Assembly: GCA_046295455.1 (NCBI GenBank)
Contig: JBKBNI010000003.1
Span: 277,452 to 341,451 of the forward strand
Reading direction: 5' to 3'
From: Thermaurantimonas sp046295455
Lineage (GTDB): Bacteria > Bacteroidota > Bacteroidia > Flavobacteriales > Schleiferiaceae
DNA length: 64,000 nt
Shown: piece after piece, positions 1 to 8,670 of the stretch
Layout of the letters: the number at the start of each line of letters is the position of its first letter
Numbering within the stretch: position 1 is the stretch's first letter
Position numbers and translations under genes: made by a program
The notes under the pieces: model-generated
Database searches by the model: none
Seen by the model: only the letters and a program-made list of their open reading frames with translations
What the model was told of the DNA's origin: nothing

Positions 1-62
1 TTGAAATCTACCCGTATCAGTACGCGTGTACTTTTAAAGTCAAAGTCATCTATTGTTTTCAT
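1..62 (-). CDS. pgk: phosphoglycerate kinase, N-terminal fragment cut by window edge
   Basis: Only the first 20 codons are present. The minus strand from the ATG at 62 reads MKTIDDFDFKSTRVLIRVDF, which matches the conserved phosphoglycerate kinase N-terminus ending in the RVDFN substrate-binding motif. The enzyme makes ATP from 1,3-bisphosphoglycerate in cytosolic glycolysis. The rest lies left of the window. It is divergent from holB across 77 bp. The fragment is short, so the call rests on this one block. Confidence 0.8.
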   Translation of the reverse strand, partial: MKTIDDFDFKSTRVLIRVDF

Positions 63-139
63 TTGGTATTACATTTACGCCTACAAATTAAAAATTAGCG
101 AGCATTTAAATACCTAAAATTTATCAGTAAAATTAAAAT

Positions 140-1261
140 ATGTGGAATTTTTCCAAATTATTTACCAACCCTGGTGTTCATAATCATCTCAGAGAAACCG
201 TAAGTAATGGCCAAGTTGGTCATGCGCAAATATTTTATGGACGGGAAGGCTCCGAAGTATTGCCTACAGCAATTGCTTTTGTTAAGTACATATTTTGCAA
301 AAATAAATTACAGGACGACGCTTGTAATACCTGCCAGGATTGTAGACAAATAGATTCAATGAATCACCCTGATTTCAAAATTTATTTTCCGTTGCCTTTT
401 GTAAAAGGAAAAATAGAAAAGTCTGCAGATTTAATGTCTGAATTTATAAAGCATTTTAAAGAAAATCCATATATGGATCTGTTTTTATTCAGTCAAAAAT
501 TAATGGCCGAAAAAAAATCATTTTCCATACCAACAGGCGAGTGCGAATCAATCAACAAGTTTTTAGGACTTAAATCTTTTTATGGCGGAAAAAAAGTTGT
601 GCTGATATGGTACCCCGAGTTTTTAAATACAGCTGGAGCCAATAAATTATTAAAAACCATAGAAGAACCTTTGGGGGATACACTTATTCTTTTTGTTTCG
701 CACAATATTCATGAGATTCTCCCTACAATTGTAAGCAGATGTCAAAGTACCGTTTTCAAAAATCCTGACATAAATCAAATCAAAGATTTTCTCAGAAATA
801 AAATCAATGTTGATTCTAGATTAGATACAGAATTCGCTTCTTCGTTAGTAGATCTGACCTTAGGGGATATCAATGAAATGATTTCCAATACCGAACTTTT
901 TGTTTTATTTGATAAAATTTGTTCAGAATTTACAGATTTTATCTTCAGCAGAATGGATGAAAATCAAATACTTTCTATTCATAATCACATTGAAATGATT
1001 GCAGGTAAAGGAAGAGAATACACTAAACATTTTTTGAAATACTTTTCAAATAAAATCAGAAAAAAATATTTAACAAAAAATGCGACTGAAAAAACCGTTG
1101 AATTTCTTATATTCATACAAGATGTAATTGATTATCACATCATGCTAGTGGACAGAAATGTTTCGATCAAAATGATTTTATTATCATTATTAATTTCAGG
1201 AAAAAATGGGAAAGCACATACAAAGAATTTCGAATTTATAAAAGAATCCTTTCTGTTATGA
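140..1261 (+). CDS. holB: DNA polymerase III subunit delta' (clamp loader)
   Basis: A 373-residue AAA+-like clamp-loader subunit; with delta, tau and others it loads the sliding clamp during chromosome replication. The N-terminal segment (GHAQIFYGREGSE, about residues 27-39) sits where related proteins have a P-loop. There is no GKT, as expected for the non-ATP-binding delta' subunit. Four cysteines at 53, 62, 65 and 68 form the zinc module. The segment NKLLKTIEEP (about 172-181) is the family hallmark. Its stop overlaps the glycogen synthase start by 4 bp (ATGA), so the two are probably cotranscribed. Confidence 0.88.
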   Translation: MWNFSKLFTNPGVHNHLRETVSNGQVGHAQIFYGREGSEVLPTAIAFVKYIFCKNKLQDDACNTCQDCRQIDSMNHPDFKIYFPLPFVKGKIEKSADLMSEFIKHFKENPYMDLFLFSQKLMAEKKSFSIPTGECESINKFLGLKSFYGGKKVVLIWYPEFLNTAGANKLLKTIEEPLGDTLILFVSHNIHEILPTIVSRCQSTVFKNPDINQIKDFLRNKINVDSRLDTEFASSLVDLTLGDINEMISNTELFVLFDKICSEFTDFIFSRMDENQILSIHNHIEMIAGKGREYTKHFLKYFSNKIRKKYLTKNATEKTVEFLIFIQDVIDYHIMLVDRNVSIKMILLSLLISGKNGKAHTKNFEFIKESFLL

Positions 1262-3066
1262 GTACAAATTATTCAAAATCTTACCTGTTTGAGGCCTCCT
1301 GGGAAGTAGGAAATCAACTTGGAGGCATTTATACTGTGATCAGAAGTAAACTTCCGGCTATCACAAAAGTGTTTTCCGATCGGTACTGCTTATTAGGTCC
1401 GCTTGTAAATGACAGTATCAATGCAGAATTTGAAGAAATCGTCGATACTTCCGACTTGATTGGCAAAGCCGTAAAGGCGGCCCGTGATTTGGGATTCGAA
1501 GTAAAATACGGAAAATGGTTGGTCAGTGGCAGGCCAAGAATCATTTTGATCAATCCCGTAGCTGTTTACAACCGACTGGATGTGTACAAGAGAAGTTTAA
1601 ACCAAAATTACGGGCTAGAATGGAGGGAAAATGATGAACTTTATGATCAGGTATTGATGTGGTCGGACACTCTGCGGTCTTTTTTCAGAATCATTCATCA
1701 AATTAAGGGCAAGAACCTTGTGTTAGCACACTTTCATGAATGGATGGCTTCTGTACCAATCCTGGATATAAAGAAAGAAAATCTCGATGTAAAGACTGTC
1801 TTTACCACACATGCTACAATGCTTGGCAGATATCTGGCCATGAACGATCCTGAATTTTACCAAAAACTGCCTTATTACAATCCAGATGAACATGCGAGAA
1901 GATTTGGCATCACCCCCATGTATCAAATCGAAAAACTTTGTGCACAATATACAGATGCCTTTACCACAGTAAGTGAACTAACAGCCAACGAATGCCAGCA
2001 CTTACTCTTCAAAAAACCAGATATTATCACTCCTAATGGCTTGAATTTGGCAAGATTTTCGGCCAATCATGAGATTCAGGTCAGACATGAAACGTACAAA
2101 AAAAAGATTCAAACCTTTGTAATGGCTCATTTCTTTCCGAGCTACACATTTGATCTGTCTAAGACGCTTTTCTTCTTCACTTCAGGCAGATATGAATATA
2201 AAAATAAAGGTTTTGACGTGACAATAGAGGCGTTAAAAGTGCTTAATAAAATGATGATTGAATCCAATGTCGAACTAAATATAGTCATGTTTTTTATTAC
2301 TAAAACTCAAACATGGAATATACTCCCGGATGTACTGGAACAAAAGGCCAAACTCGACGAGATTCGAAATACATGCAGTGCTATCGAGCAGCAAATTGCA
2401 GAAAAACTATTTTTCAGAGCAGCGTCATCTCACGACCATAACCTTCCTGACCTGAATGAATTAGTAGACGAATACTGGAGACTACGGTATAGAAGAACAA
2501 TATTGAATTGGAAATCAAACAAATGGCCTGTTATCGTAACTCACAACCTGGTAAACGATGTAGACGACCAGGTATTAAATGGACTTAGAAACAGCCAACT
2601 GTTTAACAGTCCTTTTGATAGGGTTAAAGTGGTCTATCACCCGGATTTTATAGTATCTACAAATCCATTATTTAGCATGGACTATGGACAATTTGTCAGA
2701 GGTTGCCATTTAGGAATTTTTCCGAGTTATTATGAGCCATGGGGATACACTCCTTTAGAGTGTATTGCGCGAGGTGTTCCCGCAGTTACATCGGACTTAT
2801 CAGGTTTTGGCCGATATGTCATGAATATGGAAGAAGACTTCTACAACAGCGGTGTTTATTCAATCAAAAGACTCGGAAAAACAAACCAACAAATTGTATC
2901 TGATCTTTCAAAATTTTTATTTCAGTTTGTCAAAATGTCTCAAAGACAACGCATGATAATGAGAAACAAATTGGAAGATTTCAGCGAACATTTTGATTGG
3001 AGCAACCTCTTAAAATTTTATTTGGAATCTTACGAATTTGCCTTATCTAAAGTTGATCCTTCTTAA
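1258..3066 (+). CDS. glycogen synthase, GT3 (eukaryote-type) family
   Basis: A 602-residue glycosyltransferase. The start (EASWEVGNQLGGIYTVIRSK, about residues 12-31) and the C-terminal block with YYEPWGYTPLECIARGVP (about 493-510) are those of family GT3 glycogen synthases, not the GT5 GlgA of most bacteria. Family knowledge: it transfers glucose from UDP-glucose to glycogen in the cytosol. GT3 members are known in Bacteroidota. It is coupled to holB by an ATGA overlap, although the functions are unrelated. Its last 20 bp overlap the end of the convergent methyltransferase gene. Confidence 0.88.
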   Translation: MSTNYSKSYLFEASWEVGNQLGGIYTVIRSKLPAITKVFSDRYCLLGPLVNDSINAEFEEIVDTSDLIGKAVKAARDLGFEVKYGKWLVSGRPRIILINPVAVYNRLDVYKRSLNQNYGLEWRENDELYDQVLMWSDTLRSFFRIIHQIKGKNLVLAHFHEWMASVPILDIKKENLDVKTVFTTHATMLGRYLAMNDPEFYQKLPYYNPDEHARRFGITPMYQIEKLCAQYTDAFTTVSELTANECQHLLFKKPDIITPNGLNLARFSANHEIQVRHETYKKKIQTFVMAHFFPSYTFDLSKTLFFFTSGRYEYKNKGFDVTIEALKVLNKMMIESNVELNIVMFFITKTQTWNILPDVLEQKAKLDEIRNTCSAIEQQIAEKLFFRAASSHDHNLPDLNELVDEYWRLRYRRTILNWKSNKWPVIVTHNLVNDVDDQVLNGLRNSQLFNSPFDRVKVVYHPDFIVSTNPLFSMDYGQFVRGCHLGIFPSYYEPWGYTPLECIARGVPAVTSDLSGFGRYVMNMEEDFYNSGVYSIKRLGKTNQQIVSDLSKFLFQFVKMSQRQRMIMRNKLEDFSEHFDWSNLLKFYLESYEFALSKVDPS

Positions 3067-3943
3067 AAACATATATTAGAGAAGAATATTGGGAAGTAAA
3101 TAATGCAATCAGATTGCTAAAAAACCCAACTAAAAAACCTCTGAGGAGTGGGAAGTTTTTATTTCTTATTCTCTCACTGAGAATGGATACATAAAATGCA
3201 TCAAAGTACAGAGGCTTTTTGAAAAGAAATTTGTACTTATTCTTCTTTGCGTATTTGATTATTACATCTTGCCAAAAATGATGCACATGAATTGGCACAT
3301 CCCAGGCAGCCCAATCGTTTTTATAAAATGCACAGTCATAAGATTCCGGATTAGGTAGGGCTAAAATTAAAATGCCATCATCTTTGGCCGCATTATAAAA
3401 TTTTTGAAAGTAGGCATCAGGGTCATAGAGATGTTCAAAAACATGAAAAAGGGTAATTACATCAAAACGCTCTTTTTTCCAATCGAATTCATCCTCAGAT
3501 GTAACATTCAGCCCCTCGGATCTGCAATGTTCAACCATATTTGACTCAAATTCTACACCTCTTACTTCTAAAAATTTGGATTTTAGGTAGCGCAAAAAAT
3601 TACCATTTCCGGACCCATAGTCCAATAGGCTACAATTTTTAGTGTCTTTGTTTACTGCTTTTTTGATTACAGAATACTTGTATCTGAAATTTAATTTCTG
3701 TATGAAAAAATATACCCTTCCGAAAAAGCTCTTCGATTCATTGTTTTTTGAATGAGAATCATAGGTTTCACTGGCATAATACAAAGCTATTTGCTCCTTT
3801 GGAATAGTGGGTTCAGTTTTTATCAGACCGCAGGTATGGCAAACAAGTAAATTAAACTCTTCATTTGTTGATCGCCATGCCTTGGGGGTAATATCACTAA
3901 CAAGCCAATCACTACCGCCACACAGATCACATTTTGTGCTCAT
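3047..3943 (-). CDS. class I SAM-dependent methyltransferase with N-terminal zinc ribbon
   Basis: About 298 residues. The N-terminus carries two CxxC pairs (CDLC near residue 5, CHTC near 35), suggesting a zinc ribbon. A SAM-binding Rossmann core follows, with LLDYGSGNGNFL as motif I and DVITLFHVFEHLYDP downstream. This resembles Methyltransf_23-like enzymes in polysaccharide or small-molecule clusters; the substrate is unknown. The ATG at 3943 overlaps the mnmG stop (TGATG); a GTG one codon earlier is also possible. Convergent with glycogen synthase, overlapping it by 20 bp. Confidence 0.8.
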   Translation of the reverse strand: MSTKCDLCGGSDWLVSDITPKAWRSTNEEFNLLVCHTCGLIKTEPTIPKEQIALYYASETYDSHSKNNESKSFFGRVYFFIQKLNFRYKYSVIKKAVNKDTKNCSLLDYGSGNGNFLRYLKSKFLEVRGVEFESNMVEHCRSEGLNVTSEDEFDWKKERFDVITLFHVFEHLYDPDAYFQKFYNAAKDDGILILALPNPESYDCAFYKNDWAAWDVPIHVHHFWQDVIIKYAKKNKYKFLFKKPLYFDAFYVSILSERIRNKNFPLLRGFLVGFFSNLIALFTSQYSSLIYVFKKDQL

Positions 3944-5814
3944 CACCTGCCCATATAAATTAATAAAATATTGATGTCCGAGGGATTTATTCCACTGATC
4001 CTTGATGCTTGACCGATAGTGGAAGGCTTTAGAGATTCTAATTTTTCTTTTGCCTCGGCACTTAAAGAATTAATTTTACTGTAATCAAATTTTTCGGGTA
4101 TTTGAAGATCTTCAAATTTCAGCAGTTTGGCAGCGATTTCTCTTTCTTTTGCTATATATCCTTCGTATTTAATTAAAATTTCAACAGATTCAGCCACTTC
4201 ATTATTAATATTATTCAATTCCATAAACTCTCTGATTTCCGGAACATTGATAAAGTCTTTTAAATGTATTTCCGGCCGTGTCAATACAGATTTCAGTTTT
4301 ACTTTTTGCTTTAGAGGAACTGAGTTTTTTGCTTCTAATATGGTGTTTACCAGTGACAAGTCTAAACTTACAGATGATAAAAAGTCCATGAAAGTCTCTC
4401 GTTTACTGTTTTTAGCACAGAAGGCTGAATACCTTTCTTCTGATATTAGACCAACTTTGTACCCGATTGGAGTCAAGCGTTCATCAGCGTTATCCTGACG
4501 AAGATGCATTCTGAATTCAGATCTGGAAGTAAACATTCTATATGGCTCTTCCGTGCCTTTTGTAATAAGGTCGTCTATTAACACACCAATATATGCTTCA
4601 TCTCTCCTGATGGTAATTTTGGTCTCATCATGTGCATGCAGATGGGCGTTTATTCCGGCGATGATTCCTTGTCCAGCAGCTTCTTCATACCCTGTAGTAC
4701 CATTGATTTGACCCGCAAAAAAGAGACCTGATACCAATTTTGTCTCCAGAGTGTGGAAAAGTTGCGTAGGTGGAAAATAATCGTATTCTATTGCATATCC
4801 AGGACGGAAAAACGCAGCATTTTCAAATCCAGGAATTTTAGTCAGTGCGGCATATTGAATATCAGCAGGCAATGAAGTTGAAAATCCATTAATATACATT
4901 TCAACAGTACTTCTACCCTCAGGCTCAATAAACAATTGATGACGATTTCTATGTGCAAATCGGTTTATCTTATCCTCTATCGAAGGACAATATCTAGGCC
5001 CTACTCCAGAGATATTACCCGTAAACATTGGGCTCTGGTCAAAACCCCTGCGCAAGATATCATGCACCTCTTCAGAAGTGTATGCGATGTAACATGGAAG
5101 TTGTCGCTCTACTGGTTTAGTATCTGTGAAACTAAATTTGTAGGGCTCTTTATCCCCCTCCTGAACTTCAAACTTTGTAAAGTCTAAAGATCTACCATCT
5201 ATCCTTGGGGGTGTGCCGGTTTTCATTCTGCCATGAGTAAATCCAATTTTGATCAGGGATTCTGTGATGCCTTTTGATGCCCCTTCACCCATCCTGCCTC
5301 CTCCGAATTTATTTAAACCCACATGAATAACTCCATTCAAGAAAGTTCCACTGGTCAAAACAACAGCTTTTGCATAAAAATTTTGTCCGAGATTGGTTTT
5401 TACACCAATAATTTCATCATTTTTAATTAGCAAATCCACTACCATGTCCTGAAAAAAGAACAACTTCGGAAGTTGCTCCAGTTGATATCTCCACTCAGCG
5501 GCAAATGCCATTCGATCGTTTTGCGCACGAGGAGACCACATTGCAGGTCCTTTGGAGCGATTGAGCATTCTAAATTGTATAGTGGTTTTGTCGGTGACAA
5601 TTCCACTAAGCCCACCCAGAGCATCTATTTCACGCACTATTTGGCCTTTTGCTATCCCCCCCATTGCCGGATTACAACTCATTTGGCCGATCACCTGCAT
5701 GTTCATCGTGATCAGGAGGGTTTTTGAACCCAGATTTGCTGCGGCCGCAGCAGCTTCGCAACCCGCATGACCCGCCCCTACAACTATGACATCAAAAAAA
5801 TTCTCCTTTGCCAT
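3943..5814 (-). CDS. mnmG: tRNA uridine-34 5-carboxymethylaminomethyl modification enzyme MnmG (GidA)
   Basis: A 623-residue FAD protein of the usual family length. The dinucleotide-binding motif VVGAGHAGCEAA is near residue 11, and MSCNPAMGGIAKG and the C-terminal helical domain are intact. With MnmE it modifies the wobble uridine of several tRNAs, using methylene-tetrahydrofolate. It sits in a minus-strand operon after the DUF4175-like gene and ybeY, 12 bp behind the ybeY stop. The parS-like palindrome at 5823-5838 lies just upstream of its start. mnmG lies near the origin in many bacteria. Confidence 0.97.
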   Translation of the reverse strand: MAKENFFDVIVVGAGHAGCEAAAAAANLGSKTLLITMNMQVIGQMSCNPAMGGIAKGQIVREIDALGGLSGIVTDKTTIQFRMLNRSKGPAMWSPRAQNDRMAFAAEWRYQLEQLPKLFFFQDMVVDLLIKNDEIIGVKTNLGQNFYAKAVVLTSGTFLNGVIHVGLNKFGGGRMGEGASKGITESLIKIGFTHGRMKTGTPPRIDGRSLDFTKFEVQEGDKEPYKFSFTDTKPVERQLPCYIAYTSEEVHDILRRGFDQSPMFTGNISGVGPRYCPSIEDKINRFAHRNRHQLFIEPEGRSTVEMYINGFSTSLPADIQYAALTKIPGFENAAFFRPGYAIEYDYFPPTQLFHTLETKLVSGLFFAGQINGTTGYEEAAGQGIIAGINAHLHAHDETKITIRRDEAYIGVLIDDLITKGTEEPYRMFTSRSEFRMHLRQDNADERLTPIGYKVGLISEERYSAFCAKNSKRETFMDFLSSVSLDLSLVNTILEAKNSVPLKQKVKLKSVLTRPEIHLKDFINVPEIREFMELNNINNEVAESVEILIKYEGYIAKEREIAAKLLKFEDLQIPEKFDYSKINSLSAEAKEKLESLKPSTIGQASRISGINPSDINILLIYMGR

Positions 5815-5822
5815 TTTTAGCG

Positions 5823-5838
5823 TGTTTCACGTGGAACT
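5823..5838. promoter_or_regulatory. parS-like ParB-binding palindrome
   Basis: TGTTTCACGTGGAACT matches the conserved bacterial parS palindrome TGTTTCACGTGGAACA at 15 of 16 positions. It lies 8 bp upstream of the mnmG start and includes the ybeY stop codon. parS sites cluster near origins and are loaded with ParB for chromosome partition. No parA or parB gene is in this window, so the call rests on the motif and on the known link between gidA/mnmG and parS. Confidence 0.7.
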
Positions 5839-6243
5839 CTTAAAATATTCATTACACAACTCATTTTCTCTAATTCGCATTTGATCCTTCTCCTCTGGTA
5901 AAGAGTCTGTATATCCGATACAATGGAGGAGCCCATGATAAAAGGTTCGTATATATTCGCGCGAGAGACTAACGTCTTTACCTTCACAATATCTCTTTAC
6001 GTAATCTAACGACAAATACATTTCGATATCTAAAAAGTTTTTCTTTTTATCACAAAATGTAATCACGTCTGTGTAATATTCATGATTTAATGCTTTTTTA
6101 TTAAACTCATACATATCTTCCATGGATAGGCAGCTAAGATGCATGGAGCGAATGCGGATCGGGTAAATAGATTGAAACACATGTACTAGTTGTTTTAGTA
6201 AGTCAGGAGTAAAAAAAGAGCACGAAGAATTAATATAAATCAT
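5827..6243 (-). CDS. ybeY: endoribonuclease YbeY (16S rRNA maturation)
   Basis: A 138-residue single-domain metalloprotein of the UPF0054 family. The metal-binding segment HGLLHCIGYTD (about residues 104-114) has the first two histidines; the usual third histidine (GYDH) is replaced by TD. The family processes the 16S rRNA 3' end and takes part in ribosome quality control. The start overlaps the upstream DUF4175-like gene by 14 bp. The last codons and the TGA are embedded in the parS-like palindrome. Confidence 0.92.
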   Translation of the reverse strand: MIYINSSCSFFTPDLLKQLVHVFQSIYPIRIRSMHLSCLSMEDMYEFNKKALNHEYYTDVITFCDKKKNFLDIEMYLSLDYVKRYCEGKDVSLSREYIRTFYHGLLHCIGYTDSLPEEKDQMRIRENELCNEYFKSST

Positions 6244-8635
6244 TTCGTTTTAGAAATAAAGAGCTTCTTTTAATTAATTTAAATTCTTTGTGATTATTTG
6301 GTTCCATCTGAAATTCCTCAGGATTTTGAATTACATACGTTCCCTGTCGCCTGTTCTCAGCGTTATCATTAATTCTTTTAGCATACTCATAATCCAGCCA
6401 TTTAATTTTCTTTTTTAGAGTCTCGGTATTGATCGCTCTTTGATTTGCGTTAATATTTCTTAATCTTTTTTCGATCTCTTCCAGTGTTTCATTATTTCCA
6501 TTACCAGTATTACCCTTATTTTTTCTTTCTTTATTGTTATTACCACCATTGCCAGAGACATTGTCTTCGCTTTTGTCAGATGGACTGGACCCCTTATTAT
6601 CCTCGTTTTCGGTATTATCTTCTGACTCACCTTCCCCTTCCGTTGTGTTTTGGTTGGAATCACTTAAAAGTTCACTAAGACCGGGTTTCTTCGTGTTGCC
6701 TGAATTTGGACTTGAGCAATTGGAATCATTTTTGTTATTCTCAGAATTTTCTTCACCTGCAGAAAGCTTCTGTTCAATATTTTTTATTAAATTATAAAGT
6801 GCTACAGATATATTATTAAGCCTGAAAATAACTGACCTATTATCCACTAAATTACCGCCGTAATCAAAAGATCTTAATGAATTGTAATCGTTTATAAGAA
6901 AATCGTATATAGCTCTTTTTCGAACCATTATGGAATACAAAGAGTCTAACATGATCGGCATTAAAGAATTCAAATAAATATCCTTTACATTTTTATATTT
7001 ACCTCCTTCGATATCGAAAGACAAATTGTTGGACACTAATAATATGTATTCAAGTGAAATTTGTTCCTCTATTGTAAGGCTCTCAACATTAAAGTCTGTT
7101 TCAACTTTCTTTTCATTTTGCTTCATTCTATTTTTATATTTATTCATCGTATTTTTTAATTTTTGAACAAGTTGTTCATTTATGAGATCCTTGTTGGAAT
7201 TTATATTTTTTTCTCTTTCAATTAATACATCGATTATCTCTGAGGCAAGTAGTTTTAATTCATTTGCTCTGATCTTATTTTGGTTATTATTTTCTTCAAG
7301 AATGGTGTTAAAAACTTCAGCTAAATTCTGCAAACGATCAATATATTTTTCGAACGAATAATTTCTTGAATTTTCAATTAATTCATTGACAATTTCTATC
7401 AACTGAGCTTCAATATCATTCAGAATATTTAAAGAATTTTTGCCAGCAAATGAATAATTAGCATCATTATACTGAGTTTCTTGCCTATTTATTACAATTT
7501 CGGAAGTTTGATTGCAAATATTTTTCACATTAATCGTGTATGATTGGAGTGTATCAAGAGAGAATTCGACTGCCCTACTTCTTTGATCAATAGAATATAC
7601 ACTGCCATTTATCAATATTAACTTTATTCCCAGGTCATCCAAAACTTTTACTAAATATTCACCATCAAATTTTGTATAAGTAATAATTGGTTTTGAAATT
7701 TCTACTGCCTTGAAAATGATATCTAAAGAATCACAAAAATAAGAATTACAAAAAGAGATTACCACATTTGTATCTTTTTCAATAAAAAACTTGGTTTCTA
7801 TCTTACGGTGTTCTGCACCGTTAAATAATGCTTTTATCTCTATGTAAGAGTTTCGGAAAACCGATACATCAAAAACATTGCGATATTCACGAATAATAAT
7901 GTCATTGTAATTGGTCCTAATGAATAAATTATTTAATCTCGGCCTGCCATGCACCACAACTTTTCTTTCTACAACATTATTATTTAATTTGATTCGAAGC
8001 TTATCATTTAATGGATTTGCAAGACCTATAAAAAACTTTTCGCTACTGCATGGGAAATTATTGTTTCCATACTCAACAAGCAGATTTTCATTGGGAATAT
8101 CAATTGATAAATAAATACTATCTCCTTCGAGATATTCCTCTTTGTCCAGTTGAATATTAAGTTTAGATATGTATTCATTGAATGGATTTTCAAAACGTGG
8201 TATGTTGAATTTTGCAAAACTGAAAATAGATAATACAGCCAACAGCATTAAAAATGATATTAGTGTTTTTTTTAGGCCTTTAAAATTTATATTATGTAAT
8301 CTTTTTTGTAACTCATATTTTGAGTATGGATCACTGTTAATAATTAAAAATCTTTGTACCTTATAAGACCTAAAGTCATCAACCGATAAAAAATTTTTAA
8401 GCAGGAATTCACGCGTATTATAAAACAAAAAGAATAAAATATATAAAACAAAAAGTAGAGATATTAAATAGAATAATAGTTTATTAGTCAACAAAATACT
8501 TTCGAAGATATGATAGTTAATAATTTTGGTTGAAAAAAAATTTAAAATCGCATTAATATTAACGAAAAAAAACAAGATGATTGCTGCCCCTACAGCAAAT
8601 GGAACTGAAAGTCTTAAAATCCATTTTCTATTCAA
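6230..8635 (-). CDS. DUF4175-like large membrane protein
   Basis: An 801-residue protein with N-terminal membrane segments near residues 10-30 and 48-71 and a third near 125-145. A probable periplasmic beta-rich part follows, then a long charged helical region (about 400-520). A low-complexity stretch rich in Asn, Glu, Ser and Gly covers about 630-715. Position beside ybeY and mnmG and the architecture fit the Bacteroidota DUF4175 family, whose function is unknown. The only start in frame is TTG at 8635. Base composition is extremely AT-rich even for this region. Confidence 0.65.
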   Translation of the reverse strand: MNRKWILRLSVPFAVGAAIILFFFVNINAILNFFSTKIINYHIFESILLTNKLLFYLISLLFVLYILFFLFYNTREFLLKNFLSVDDFRSYKVQRFLIINSDPYSKYELQKRLHNINFKGLKKTLISFLMLLAVLSIFSFAKFNIPRFENPFNEYISKLNIQLDKEEYLEGDSIYLSIDIPNENLLVEYGNNNFPCSSEKFFIGLANPLNDKLRIKLNNNVVERKVVVHGRPRLNNLFIRTNYNDIIIREYRNVFDVSVFRNSYIEIKALFNGAEHRKIETKFFIEKDTNVVISFCNSYFCDSLDIIFKAVEISKPIITYTKFDGEYLVKVLDDLGIKLILINGSVYSIDQRSRAVEFSLDTLQSYTINVKNICNQTSEIVINRQETQYNDANYSFAGKNSLNILNDIEAQLIEIVNELIENSRNYSFEKYIDRLQNLAEVFNTILEENNNQNKIRANELKLLASEIIDVLIEREKNINSNKDLINEQLVQKLKNTMNKYKNRMKQNEKKVETDFNVESLTIEEQISLEYILLVSNNLSFDIEGGKYKNVKDIYLNSLMPIMLDSLYSIMVRKRAIYDFLINDYNSLRSFDYGGNLVDNRSVIFRLNNISVALYNLIKNIEQKLSAGEENSENNKNDSNCSSPNSGNTKKPGLSELLSDSNQNTTEGEGESEDNTENEDNKGSSPSDKSEDNVSGNGGNNNKERKNKGNTGNGNNETLEEIEKRLRNINANQRAINTETLKKKIKWLDYEYAKRINDNAENRRQGTYVIQNPEEFQMEPNNHKEFKLIKRSSLFLKRNDLY

Positions 8636-8649
8636 TGTACTCTAATTTT

Positions 8650-8667
8650 TAAATTTGCACAAATTTA
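8650..8667. promoter_or_regulatory. divergent promoter: two TAnnTTTG -7 elements as an inverted repeat
   Basis: TAAATTTG (8650-8657, plus) and its exact inverse CAAATTTA (8660-8667, giving TAAATTTG on minus) are separated by 2 bp. Each matches the Bacteroidota -7 consensus, and they point at gltX (ATG 8671) and at the DUF4175-like operon (TTG 8635). No good -33 TTTG was found at standard spacing for either. Confidence 0.5.
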
Positions 8668-8670
8668 CAA

